Below are positions 45,806 to 57,451 of a stretch of DNA of 64,000 nucleotides, in pieces. The position numbers were made by a program, and so were the translations under genes. Source of the DNA: Nigrospora sphaerica (taxonomy: Eukaryota > Ascomycota > Sordariomycetes > Amphisphaeriales > Apiosporaceae). The stretch spans positions 620,001 through 684,000 of the forward strand of contig JAGVVL010000027.1 of assembly GCA_018287875.1 (NCBI GenBank). Direction: 5' to 3'. The stretch's first letter is position 1. Each line of letters opens with the position of its first letter. The notes below the pieces were generated by a model, which saw nothing but the letters and a program-made list of their open reading frames with translations, did not search any database and was not told the DNA's origin.

Positions 45806-48800
45806 TCAGCTGTGAATCTCCAGATTGCTGAGCACTTCTGCTAGGCTGTCCATGCTAGAGAGTGTATCGGGGTGCTTTGGCCCTAGTACCTTCTCCCTCA
45901 GTTCAAGTGTCATCCGATGCATCTCCTCCGCCGCCTCGTACTTCCCCTGGCTGTCGAGTACGTTGGCTAGGTTGTTCATGCTGTGGAGTGTGGACGGGTT
46001 CTCGGGGCCCAGAATCTCCTTACAGAGCTCTAACTCCTCCCGATGCATCGCCTCCGCTGCTTCGTATTTCCCCTGGCTCTTAAGCACGAGGGCCAGGTTG
46101 TTCATGCTGTCGAGTGTGGGCGGGCTCTCCCGGCCCAGCACCTTCTCCCTCAGTTCAAGTGTCATCCGATGCATCTCCTCCGCCGCCTCGTACTTCCCCT
46201 GGCTGTCGAGTACGTTGGCTAGGTTGTTCATGCTGTGGAGTGTGGAAGGGTTCTCGGGGCCCAGAATCTCCTTACAGAGCTCTAACTCCTCCCGATGCAT
46301 CGCCTCCGCCGCCTCGTACTTCCCCTGGCTCTTAAGCACGAGGGCCAGGTTGTTCATGCTGTCGAGTGTGGACGGGTTCTCCCGGCCCAGCACCTTCTCC
46401 TTTAATTCAAGTGTCGTCCGATGTATCTCCTCTGCCGCCTCGTACTTCCCCTGGCTGTCGAGCACGACGGCTAAGTTATTCATGCTGTCGAGTGTGGACG
46501 GGTTCTCGGGGCCCAGAATCTCCTTACAGAGCTCTAACTCCTCCCGATGCATCGCCTCCGCCGCCTCGTACTTCCCCTGGCTCTTAAGCACGAGGGCCAG
46601 GTTGTTCATGCTGTCGAGTGTGGACGGGTTTTTCCGGCCCAGCACCCTCTCCTTCAATTTGAGTGTCGTCCGATGCATCTCCTCTGCCGCCTCGTACTTC
46701 CCCTGGCTGTCGAGTACGTTGGCTAGGTTGTTCATGCTGTCGAGTGTGGAAGGGTTCTCACGGCCCAGTACCCTGTCCCTTAGGTTTAGGGTCGCCCGAT
46801 GCATCTTCTCCGCCTCCGCATACTTGCCAAGCAAGTCGTATCCCTCGGCAATGCTGTGTTGTAACGATCCTAACGCCTCCATTTCTATACATTCGCCCCG
46901 GAACCCGAGCGCCGATTGCGCATGGGGCAAGTAGGATGTCCATACGTCTCGGTTTTCGTGCGTCGGCCACGGAAACACCTCCGAAAGCTGCCGTATCACA
47001 TCTGTAACCTGCTGTCTCTGCTCTCCGCGAGTACGAAGCCAGTTCCGCATCGTGAGCCGTATCAGCCGATGAATGTCGAATCGACCCGGTGTGTCCCGAT
47101 CGACGATAAAGGCGTACGCCTTTAACGTGCTGATAGCTTCATCCCTCTCCATCTCATCCTCGCCAGGCGGGAGTAAAGAGATGGGGATGTCCTTTTCCTC
47201 AAAGTAACAGATCGACCGAAGATAACCCGCGGCGAGCGGATCGTCCCGGGTGACATGTTCAAAAGAAATGAGCCATGTCGTAGCCACCGGGTTCCGGATC
47301 GCTTCGTACCGGTCCAGGTCGTTAAAATCCCGGCTGAGTATCTTAATCATGGTCTGATCGCTCGATGTGCAGTAGCCTAGGTAGCGGGTCACTGTTACCT
47401 GCGAATTCGACGCCATGTATGCTGAGGCCTGCCTGATAGCTAACGGCAGATAGACGAGGTAGTCCAGTAGGTCGATCGTGCTCTGGGGGTCGCCGATCTG
47501 GGTTAGCTGCAAGCCCTGGTGTAATAGGGAAGCAGACTCCGAGTCGTCGAGTTGACCCAACCGAAATAAGCCCTGTCGCGGCTCTAAGCGGGCGGCCACT
47601 TGATGATTCCGGGTAGTGAAGAGAATTGAACCCTCCCGGCTCGAAGGTAGGTAGGACATCATCTGGCCATCGGTTAGGAGCCGTGCATCATCGATGTTAT
47701 CAACAATGAGAAGCCACTGCCCCGCGTCGTCTCGGCTCAGGGCCGCTTTCACGAGGGCCTTCACGTCGGCTTCGTTGTCCTCAATTTCCTTTACCCCGAG
47801 GGTTCGGCCAATGTCGCGGTAGGCGTTTTCAAACATGACCATATCCACGGCCGGTACCCAGAAAACGGAGCAATTAGGATGTGCGTCGTGGACTCGGTAG
47901 GCCGCCTCGATGGCGACCTGCGTCTTCCCGATGCCGCCGAGACCCTCGACGACCGTCCGTTGGCACGTTTTAGGATATGCGGTAGGAGGCAACCTCCCGA
48001 TAAGCTGCCGTAGTATAGACTCACGACCCACAAAGTTTTCATTCTGTCCAAATGGTACAATGAAATGGGCGTCATATTTATCTGTCGAAAAATATTAGAG
48101 GTCGCAACGTCGTTTTAGTAGCTGGATTTACCTGGGATAGTTCCGGTGGTACCTTGTGAACGCTTCTGAATCTCTCCCCGCAGTCGAATGAATGCATTTT
48201 CTTCCCCTTCACCGTAGATCAAAGGCAGGTAAATGTCGAATATTCCAAGTAGCGAGTATGCTCGATCCTCCGGACGCTTCGTCGCACGGCTTCTCATCCA
48301 AGAGAATCGCTCTTGCACGCTGAACCGGTCTAGCGGTTGCCCTCGAAGGGCATCGATTGAGATCCCCGTGATTTCCTGTAGGAGCCCATCCAGCGACGTC
48401 TTGTCGCCTAAGCGTCGGCCTTCCACCGAGAAGAAGATGACAGATTTGGGAGCGAGCAATTCCTGGAGCGTCCAGCCGCGCGAAAACCACCGACTTTTCC
48501 GGAAGGCCGCAGTCCACGATGCGTCGGGCGGCTTCTCCGCCCCGCTTCCGGCATATGCGGAGACATCGGTTAGATAAACGTAACATTGGGCCGCGTTCTG
48601 GTACCAGCGAAACATTGAGTTAATCGCTTCAGAAAGCTCCGTGTAGTTAGGCTTATCGATGCAGCATGTGTCAACCCAAAAGTGCTGCAGGCCATCCGAG
48701 GTAGCCTGCTCGCCGCAGAACGTGAGCTTTCGATACCCCGCCTTTTGCTGGCCAATGTGCCGCTGAACATCCTGGAAGGTGACCTCCTGGTCATCGTCGC

Positions 48801-48897
48801 CCCACGTGTGCGACAGAATTGCATACGGAGGAATGTTGTCGACCCAGTCCTTGGTCAGGCTCAGGCGTCTGCCGTGTTCTAGCTGCAAGAGACGCAT
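45806..48897 (-). CDS. HET-NB-ARC-TPR NLR
   Basis: Exons 48132..48897 and 45806..48081 around a 50-nt intron (GTAAAT donor, CTAAT-like branch, GACAG acceptor) join in frame to 1013 residues. Residues ~20-245: HET domain with PPYAILSHTWGDD, FWVDTCCIDK, INSMFRWYQNA, SRWFSRGWTLQELLAPKSV and YSLLGIFDIYLPLIYGEGE. The join creates the linker DKYDAHFIVPFGQNENFVGR typical of NB-ARC/TPR NLRs. The NTPase has Walker A GLGGIGKT (302-309), Walker B-like WLLIVDNIDD and RNBS-like SILFTTRN. The C-terminus is eight TPR units of 42 residues (YEAAEEMHR...LGRENPSTLDSMNNLA). It is probably a non-self or incompatibility sensor, with TPR as ligand-binding part and HET as the death effector. No interruption is seen. 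Confidence 0.92.
45820..46822 (-). repeat. Eight 126-bp TPR repeats arranged as 252-bp dimers
   Basis: Units alternate between two types: EELELCKEILGPENPSTL followed by an LDSQGK end, and TLELREKVLGRE followed by an LKSQGK end. The dimers are nearly identical in DNA; repeats 5 and 7 encode identical proteins. This suggests unequal crossing-over or gene conversion at the dimer level. Confidence 0.9.
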
Positions 48898-50105
48898 CGC
48901 GGGTCAGAGCAGTCGAGAGGAGTGAGAGACGATCCAGGGTCAGATTCGGCACGACGGCTCGAAGAAGGATAGAACCGTTCAGGCAATAGCGGGCTGCGCT
49001 CTTGGCATCGGGTAAGCACGGATCACTTTGAGCTAAAGTCCCAAATGCACCCGCACAAGACGTAACAGCGGGTCTAAGGCAGGCATACCTTGCCGAGGAG
49101 CAGTCATACATCTGTATGACTGCCTTTTGAGGTCTAGTACGTCGAGCGCCTGCGGGGCGAAGAGCTAATTGCACGCCTAACCTAATGCGAAAAGAGTTGG
49201 ACGCCGGTAACCTCCCACGCCTTTCGTGTGAGGCTTGATGGCCCTAGGAAACTACTGAGCGGTTCGTAATAAGCAGGTGAAGCGCGGCGTAGCTTGCCAA
49301 GAAAGCTGTATGTGGGCTGACCCGACGCGGGTCGGGTCTCGTGGACGCGCTGGTCCAATCCGCCGTGGCCCGTGATCTATCCCGCCCAAGTCGCGTTCGA
49401 GGGCGTGCCCCCAACTCGAGCGACCCTCGCGCGCACCACACGCGACCGACTTGCCTTCTCACCGTGCGAAGATGGACGGGCATGGTATCGCTGCCCTGCG
49501 CGTTGCCTTGAGCGCGCGCTGCGCCGTCCTGCCCTCGTCGGTCGACCTTGGCCACACGCCGCGCCCGCGGTTCAGCATGGCAAGCTGCCAGGCTCGTGCC
49601 ATGTGATCCCTCCGGCCGTCTCTGCCTGCGAGACGCCCATGTCCTCGACGCCCCGCCCAGCACGCACCGACCCCGGTAAGTAGACTTGCGGATGCGAACA
49701 CCGACCGCCGACCCTCCCGTCAAAGACCGTAGCCGTGCGGGCGGCCCGTGCACCGCCGGCCGCTCGCCTGAGTGATACCGGGGGCGAGCACGCCTTTTCC
49801 GTGGCGCGGCGCGTCGTCTACAGAGCCCATACTGTACTACCGCCAACCCTGCTGGTGAAGGTCATGGCCACGCCGAGGCGACCTCATGCCTCAGCCGCGG
49901 GCGGTTCGGAAAGCGATGTTCCTCTGCCCAACGCTGCCATATACCTTGTTACACTAGAATCATGGTCAATGGCAAATATCGTGGGGTGTGGGCGACGTTG
50001 GTTCCTACTCTCTAGGCGTCTTGACGGTCGCACAGCGGGGAGCAGCAGAATGACATGTGAGGAGCTTTTCCATCAAGTGTTCAAATTGGAGAGCCCGGTT
50101 TTACT
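48898..50105. other. Intergenic, partly GC-rich
   Basis: The minus frame 49244..49846 is Arg/Ala/Gly-rich without motif and overlaps plus frames; no gene is supported. Confidence 0.5.
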
Positions 50106-53100
50106 TCATATCCCGTTAGCTAGTATTGTAACAGATTCTGATGTCTGATCAGATGCTTTCTGTTCTTTCAAACGCCGTCTTGGCTGGGCCCTTCGGTAGA
50201 GTCTGCGCAATATCTCCGGTTTGAGCTTGGTTTCTATCACGAACAGACTTGGCTCGTCCTGTTCGCTGGGTCGATGAACTTGAACAGTTAGGGGTGACTC
50301 GAGCTGGCCAATCAAATATTTTTCTTGGTGACGCAATCTCCAAACTGATGTTGCCGGCTGTGTTGCTGAGGTGGGACATGCCGCAGTTCCGGACCACGAT
50401 AGTGGTACCAGCGGGGCTTTCGGTGCTTGAGTGTCCTCCCGACAAGAGACAGCTGTCCACAGTATTTTCGTCGAGTTCGCCCACCTTGCGTCCACTCCAC
50501 GACATCTGACAAGGCATGACTCCAGGCAATTCAATGTAGTGTAGGCAAATGTCGCCGTGTCTGGGGAGTCAGCTAACAGGCGTGCCCAGCTGTTCTCCTT
50601 CACGCAGGGTACCTTGAAGCAGTGGATGCCATGAGTCTCAGCGAGGCAACCAATCAAGAAGTTTTCGCCGTTGCGGTCAACTCCTGTGTCCTGTAATCGA
50701 GACAATAACGCCATAGTGACATTTTGAAACGCAACTTGGTGGTCCGCGTCCAATAGTGCCAGCCAGTGTCTGAGGTCTTGCTTGACATCTTGAAGTGTAT
50801 CCAGAATGGCAAAGTTGCTGGTTAGTGAATCCCAGAAACTTGGTTTCTGCACCATCTCATCGACAAATATTGGCAAAAGCTCAGAGAGCAGTTCGCGCAG
50901 CTGCACACGCCTTGCAATGCCGGTACACAGGCTGACCTGAACTCCAAAGTAGCTTTCGAGATCGTGTATGGCCATGCCGTTTCCGCCGAGTATCAGCTGC
51001 TTTTTGGTCCGTCCTGGCATCTTGCACCATGTCTGGTTGAATTGTAGCGTAGTGATCAGACTTTGGCCTCCTTGCAGCCCGAGTCCTACTTCTCTCTCCG
51101 TCAGGTCCCAGTAGTTTGTAGATGTCCCAAGCTCTTCGAACATAGGTACAGCCAGGCGGATCAAGGTGGGGCCATGAGCTTTGCATTTGACGTTCTTGGT
51201 TATCGTACCGCCAACAGTCACTTTCGAGAACCGGGGGAATGCGACTTTCGGGGATTTCAAAAGTCTGGGGCCTCGCTGCCAATGTAGAAGATGGGACTTT
51301 CCGATTTGGTCCGCGATGATGTTCCCTCCCCCAACTCGGAGAGCAGACACCTGCGAATCATCAGATCCCTCCATCATTAGTTCTCCGGGACCCCACGTGT
51401 CCAGCAAGTCCTCGGGAAGAGCAACGAGGTCGAGTTTCGATTGTTGGAAACTCTTCACCGTCGCATTTTGGCGACAGGGGAGGTAACGGAAGGCGAATAC
51501 GGGGTGGTTCAACATATCCCCGAAGCAGGTCAGGTTGGCGAGCGAGCCAACAACGCATGGCGACATTTCGGTTTCCTCATCCAACTGTTGCCAACCATTG
51601 AGGACAACGGATTCCAACTCAGTATCCAGATAAAATGGTCGGATTGCGCCACAATGGGCTTGGAAGTAGGAGAGCAGACCCAGAGCTAAAAGCTGAACTG
51701 CAAGCGGACGCATGCTGTCGCTATGGCTGCGACATCTTTCGTCCGCCAAGCCCCCAAAGCACTTGAACACTCTGCACAGGACTTCTGACATATCACTGCG
51801 GGGTTCTAGAAGGCAGTCCTTCAAATGCCCGATCAGCTCCATGTTCATCCTGTGAAGCTCTACGTTGTCTTCGTTGATGGTCAGAAGTGTGAAGAAGTCA
51901 TGACAGGCTCCAACTGTTTTCATGATGCTGGCAGCACATTCCAAATCGTTTAGAATATCGCAGAGTACCGAGTGAGGCGCATCATCTTTCAAGGAGACGG
52001 TAACACTCGAATCTCTGTTTCGAAATTTGGCGTTTCCGTGATCTAGAGTCGGGGATCCCTCTGCCGACGTCCGAACGCCGCCAATACCGCAAAAGTGCTC
52101 GATTGAATCAGATACGCTGACTTGCACACCTGAATCATCTCGAATAGTGTGCTGACCTTCCGTTGTACAAAGCTGAGGTTTCGGTGTGCCATCATTCGGA
52201 CTTGTTTCGCATCCAACTGATGATATTTGCCGTTTTGAGAGCGGTAGAAGAGGTGGTCTGAAGGTGCAAAAGATCCATGGCGCGTGGCTGTGTTTCTCCA
52301 ACAGCAACGCAGCAATGTCGGAGGTTTCGTAGCCGAGTTCGTGGACTTCGGCAATCCATGAGAAATCCCCCACTGCGATGGAGATGAGGTCAGTTTCTAG
52401 TAAGCGCCTCACATCTTCCAAACTTTTCGAAGATATTGCGGTCTCTAGATTGGCAACGCTTGCTTTGGTGTCTCGTGGATCACACAATGACTTCTGAGGC
52501 TGTAAGTAATGCGTCTGAGTAGCCTGCGCCTGCTGCTCAAATTGTTCCAACTCTTTTTTCAATGTTGATGTCGGCATGCTGCTCATAGAACTTCGAGCAG
52601 ATCGCCAAGTGCTCGATGTCATTGTGGCACTATCAAGTAGCGAGTTTCGACCAGATCGAGACGCAGTCGACGTGCTTATAGCTCGCGAAGAACTCGAGCT
52701 TCGAGCAGATCGCCAAGTGCTCGATGTCATTGTGGCACTATCAAGTAGCGAGTTTCGACCAGATCGAGACGCAGTCGACGTGCTTATAGCTCGCGAAGAA
52801 CTCGAGCTTTGATTGCGCCAAGAAGATGTCGATATGCTCATTGCTGAATAGATTTCTGGAGTTGGCAAGATCTTGGCAAAATAAAATGCGTCCCGGCCCT
52901 GCCCGTCTGTCTCTCGTGCCGAGGCTCCATTTTTGAGAAGCATGGTTACAATGTCGAGATTGTGGCGTTTAGTGGCTATAATGAGTGGCGTCTCGTCTGT
53001 TTTCCCGCGCAGATTGACATCGGCTTCGCTTCCCAGGAGCACCGCTACTGCTGGTGCGTTGTCCTTGAAGCAAGCGAGACACAAAGGCGTGTTGTCGTAG

Positions 53101-54593
53101 TTGTCTTGGACATCCGGTTTAGCATGATGCAACAGAAGCGTTTCGATTATATGCGGTCTCCTCCTTGGATGGTCATCGGCATCTATAGCCATGTGGAGGG
53201 GTGTTCTCCCAAACTGGTCGGCGATGTTGGGGTTTGCGTGCTTGTCCAGAAGCAGGTCCACCATGTGCTGATGTCCAATGGCGCAAGCCATGTACAATGC
53301 GGACTGACCTTTGTTGTCCGTCATGTCCACGAGCTCCTCCATGTGGTCCAAAAAAAGGGTCGCGATACCAATACCGTAACGGGCATCCTGGTGTTGGAGC
53401 ACCAAGTGCAGGGCTGTGCGGCCCTTGGAGTCTCGCAGGCCCACGTCCGCGCCGTGGTCCAACAGCATTTTGGCAATGTCGCTGCTCCGCGTCTTGGCCA
53501 CCTCCATTAGTGGTGTCGTCCCGGATGAATCCACCACGTTGATGTCCTCCACCTCGCCAAGCATCTCGGTGATGATATCTTTCTCGCGCCCCCGAGCCGC
53601 AAGGTGGAGGGGAGAAGGTAGCTTATCGGCGGCGACGTCGAAGCGAAAATCGGGCAACTCGACGTTATAGCCCCGCTGCTTACACCACATGAGGGCTGGG
53701 GACGGTAGCATCCGCGGTCTGTCGTCCCAGCGCATCGGCGTGCCCGTGGCGGACCGAATACGCCCCCCAATGTCGGTTCATATGCGTTCGGCCAGGCGAC
53801 CATCCAAGGGGGCCTGGCTCTCGGCGAGAAGGGCCACCAGAAGCCTGGCGACCTCGGGGACAAGTGGGTGAGGGAAGGGCTTGATGGTCATCAGCTTGTC
53901 TAAAGCGTTGCGCAGGTATTCTTTTCCGTGGGTTAGGTCGCGCTGGCCCCCGAGACTGTGTCTATCGGCGTAGAGTTGTCCCATTTTCCATTCGATCCGG
54001 GCCAGGCGCGCCTGACGCGCCGCCAAGGGCTCTTCTCGTTCCGACCCTACCGATTTCCCAAGCAGAGCTGACAGGACCTTGAGGGCTTCCTGTTGGCATT
54101 GCACAGTAGCGCATCGCATGAGCAGGTCGGCGCGGCTCTCCTCCAGGTCGGCCTCCTCCTCAAAGGGAATCATGCCGTCCGGCGCGTCATTGCGCCGATG
54201 GACGAGGACTTCGGCCAGTGCTTGGGCGGCGGCGAGGAAACGGCCTTGCGACTCCAGCGCCTCGGCCCTTTGCTGCGAATGGACGGCGATGTCGCGCTGA
54301 AGCTGGGCAGAGTAGCCCTGGGGGTCCCGGCCGTCGGGGGGCAAGGCGTCCTCGTCGTGGCCGCTCTGGGAGGTCTCCGAGATGACGGCCTCCTGCCAGG
54401 CGGCACAGTTGCGGCTCATTTTGTCGTAGTCTTGGCCCTCCAGCAGATCGGGATACGGGGGTAAGGCATTAATGGCGTCAATTCCGGCCCGCAAACCGCA
54501 GTTGTCAGCCGAAAGCCGCGAGGAGCGGGGGATTCCGTGGGGCCATGATCCAAATTGGGGCCTGTCGCGAGACGAGCCTATTATCACTAACAA
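50106..54593 (-). pseudogene. Large ankyrin-repeat protein with one in-frame TGA
   Basis: One frame runs through 50106..54593 except for a TGA at 53778-53780 (RLAERI, stop, TDIGGRIRSATGTP). The start may be 54593 or the Met at 54419. Residues ~60-270 are helical and TPR-like (ALESQGRFLAAAQALAEVLV). After the TGA come six to seven ankyrin repeats (SPLHLAARGREKDIITEML, GRTPLHMAIDADDH, DETPLIIATKRHNLDIVTML), a Ser/Thr/Arg-rich linker with an exact tandem repeat, and ~800 residues I do not recognise. If the TGA is real, translation could restart at the Met at 53735 to give a 1209-residue ankyrin protein. Otherwise it is a nonsense allele of a 1.5-kb-codon gene. In the last ~130 codons two frames are open, so a frameshift or splice there is possible. 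NLR-like architecture without a visible NTPase. Confidence 0.65.
52594..52809 (-). repeat. Exact 108-bp tandem duplication inside the ankyrin gene
   Basis: Copies at 52594..52701 and 52702..52809 appear identical and encode the 36-residue Ser/Thr/Arg-rich unit containing ISTSTASRSGRNSLLDSATM. A multiple of three, so the frame is kept. Confidence 0.92.
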
Positions 54594-55474
54594 GCCTACC
54601 AGGTCACGTGACCTTATGTAAGCTCAAGAACCTAGCCTGTCAGGCGGGCTACGGAGCTACTATATCTACGTCTGGATCCTCAGATAGTTTTCCTTTGTTT
54701 TTCCTAATAGAACAACTAGAACCTCGTTCCTCACGTCCCCTGAAGTGCGACAGGGCCGAAGCCGTCAAGACGGCGATTTCTCAAATGACGAATAACGAAT
54801 CCCACGACTATACAAGTGGATACCGGCGATTGAATGGACGGTGGGGCAACAAGCTGCTAAAAATATCATCCACGCTCTCGGGTCGCTTCCATTGTTCGAA
54901 TTGTAGCAAAGCATAGAGCCGTTGTCGCCGATTGTACGTTGGTCACGACCTCCTCTTGTCAGCTTTCCCCGACTGCACGGCTCTGTCTAACGTTTGTGGA
55001 CTATGTCAGGAAATCTGAAGAAACGCGGGTACCCGGTGTTAAGGTCATAAAATAACCGCTAATGGCCGCGTTCGCCAAGGATGCAAAAACTGTAGTAATA
55101 CATTTCCTTTCTCGGCCAAGTGCCACACTGCCGCATGGCCCGGTCAAACCTCAACCTGAAGAATCGGTCACTTTGTAGAACCACACGCCGATTATGAATT
55201 ATGGATACGCGTTTCCTGTAGGTTTCATGGATTTGATTGATTTTGTGGAAACATTGTAACTAGAGTCTGTGTAGAGCGCGTTTGATGACTCTCGTTATCC
55301 TGTATGCTAGCGTGGATACTGTAGTAAGCATTGGGCAGTCTATGCGCATACGATGAGTAGCACCAATTCCTAACGCGTACATCTTAGCAGTTTTGGGGAA
55401 AAGCTATACTGGGAGTCCCGAGTATCGTGAATTTCATGAGGCATGAAATACTTGTCGCATTCATGACAACTGAA
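54594..55474. other. Intergenic, AT-richer toward the right
   Basis: No supported frame. The plus frame 54545..54916 overlaps the start of the ankyrin gene and lacks motifs. Confidence 0.5.
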
Positions 55475-55482
55475 TATATAAG
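55475..55482 (+). promoter_or_regulatory. TATA box of the small secreted protein gene
   Basis: TATATAAG lies 158 bp upstream of the ATG at 55633. The intervening leader is A/C/T-rich, with many cca, aac and tc runs, as in highly expressed fungal genes. Confidence 0.5.
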
Positions 55483-55632
55483 AAGTCCGGACACCAGTCC
55501 TGGAGTTTGTTTCGCATCATCATCAGCATCACAAACAGTCAACTCACTCTCACCACCTCCGCGTACTCCTACATCTTTTCCAACCTACTCCACCGCTTCA
55601 AACCCAAGCACAAAGCTTTCTACATCGTCAAA

Positions 55633-56276
55633 ATGCAGTTCTTGACCATCGCCACCCTTCTCTTCACCGCCGCCTCGGGCGTCATGGGCGCCCCCGCCCC
55701 CGGCCCCGTCCCCTCGACCGCGGAGCCTTCGCACCTGCAAGCGCGCACCTGCGGCACGCTGACGGGCAAGCCGCTCCAGGTCTGCCAGGGTGTCTGCAAG
55801 GCTGCTTGCGTGAGTCCCCCTTCCTCCTTCTTTCTTTTCTCCATCCGCCCCCCTATTACCTAACCGGAAGGGCATTGGCTGACCCCCCGAGGCAAACAGA
55901 ACGTCATCCCGCCTTCGCTGGCCAAGAAGGCCTGCCAGTCGTCGTGCACCCTAGGACCCCTCAAGGCCCGCGAGGCCGAGGCCGAGGAGGGGAACGGCGA
56001 CGAGACGTTCCCCGACGTCGATTTCGAGGCCTTCGCCTCGCTGGGCGACGCCGACGCCGCTACTCTCCAGGCCCGCGAGCCCGGCATCACCAAGGGCCAG
56101 GTCTGCCGCGGCGCCTGCGCCGTCACCTGCAACTCCACCGTTCTCGCCCTCCGCCAGAAGTGGTGCCTCGAGAAATGCGTAAGTTCTTCTGTCCCCGCCC
56201 CCAAGCACATTATCCTCCGCCAGGGGAGACTTGGCTAACGGTGCGTGTCCAATAGAACGCCAAGTGCCCCGCGTAA
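55633..56276 (+). CDS. Small cysteine-rich secreted protein with a duplicated 27-residue module (candidate effector)
   Basis: Exons 55633..55809, 55900..56178 and 56256..56276; introns of 90 nt (GTGAGT, GGCTGAC branch, ACAG) and 77 nt (GTAAGT, GGCTAAC branch, ATAG); 158 residues. Signal peptide MQFLTIATLLFTAASGVMGA, then APAPGP and a possible KEX-like LQAR processing site. Two modules of equal length follow: QVCQGVCKAAC + NVIPPSLAKKACQSSC and QVCRGACAVTC + NSTVLALRQKWCLEKC, each C-x3-C-x3-C-x11-C-x3-C. They are separated by an acidic, Gly-rich linker that itself holds another QAR. Both introns fall directly after a TGC before an AAC codon. The i/i+4 cysteine spacing suggests two disulphide-stapled helical hairpins. 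Extracellular; it could be an effector or surface protein. No family recognised. Confidence 0.85.
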
Positions 56277-57451
56277 ATGGCTAGTTGCGAGAACACCCAG
56301 TGATGGAAAGTAGGTGGAGTTCGGTGAAGGAATCAAGTTTGACATTGGACCTCTTGTGAGGACACACGACAGCTCGCTCGGGAGTAACGGCTCAGGAAGC
56401 TTTGGAATTTTCTTTATCTCTCCGTTGGTGTTTAGACTAAAATGAAAATAACGAGGACGCTCATGGAAAAAAAAGACGAAGACTGCCTGTGACTATCGAC
56501 TTCCCACGTTCACCAACGCCGAATAATTCACAGCGGGAAACATATGGGACCAAGATATGGGAATACCATAATTAGCTAACGCGCGAACTCGTTAGGAATA
56601 CGCAGTATTTCGAATTCATTTGAGTACTAAACAGAAGATTCGGATACCAAAGTGTAAGCATGGAAAACAAGCAAGTAATAGAAGATAGAAAAGACGTCTC
56701 CGATTAGATTTCAATTAAGTTAGCTCGTATGAATACGCCAGATTTTCGAAACGTAAGGGTAAGGTAGACAGTCTAGCATTACATCTCCAATGAAAATCGC
56801 GTGATTCATTTATGGAGGGGACGTAATGAAGTTGTCGTAGGATCAAGACATGGGTGCTCGTACTTTCTGGCAGCACTAGCTTTCGTATCAGTACTATTTC
56901 CTATGGAACGCAACTCGCGTCTTTGCATGTTGTCCATACTCTTCAAAGGCAGCGTCACGACTAGTGGTACACCGCGCCACGATCATATCAAGTGTTAAAA
57001 ACGCCTTACCATGCGGGACCTGCTGAGAAGGCTTGTCGCATTGCGTTGCTGAGGCGCCCAGTTCCCGCCCACAGTCTGTTCCATAGTGCGAGCGTCGGCG
57101 CTGTATCCGCCCAAGTATACGCAAGACGCGACAGAAGTCCAATGCGGCCCAACTTTAAGACCAGTCCTGCTCCATATTCTGTCTACTCGTTTCTTGAATG
57201 GCACCCCGTGCAGTATTTTCAGGCTGCGCATGCTGCGCAGGCCTCATGGATTGTGGTGGCTGTACAGCAGGCTGAGATAAGGTCAGGTGGTGATTCGCTA
57301 GATAAGCACATGTATGGTGCCACGCCAATGCAGCCATACCTAAGCCGCAGCCTGTATCGCTTAAAACAGCCCTAGCGTCTCGAATCCATGCCTTCCTCGC
57401 AGCCGGCCTCTGAATGAATCCCCTCTCCTTCACACACAATTTTACGGCGCC
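56277..57451. other. AT-rich intergenic region
   Basis: 3' flank of the secreted protein gene and promoter side of the HET pseudogene; no supported frame. Confidence 0.5.

Noticed and set aside
45825..46934. Long plus-strand open frame antisense to the TPR array
   Set aside because: Same cause: repeat-driven shadow of the HET-NB-ARC-TPR gene.
49244..49846. 200-codon minus-strand Arg-rich frame
   Set aside because: Composition of a chance frame in GC-rich DNA; no motif.
54545..54916. 123-codon plus-strand frame
   Set aside because: Overlaps the 5' end of the minus-strand ankyrin gene, no motif, composition unremarkable.
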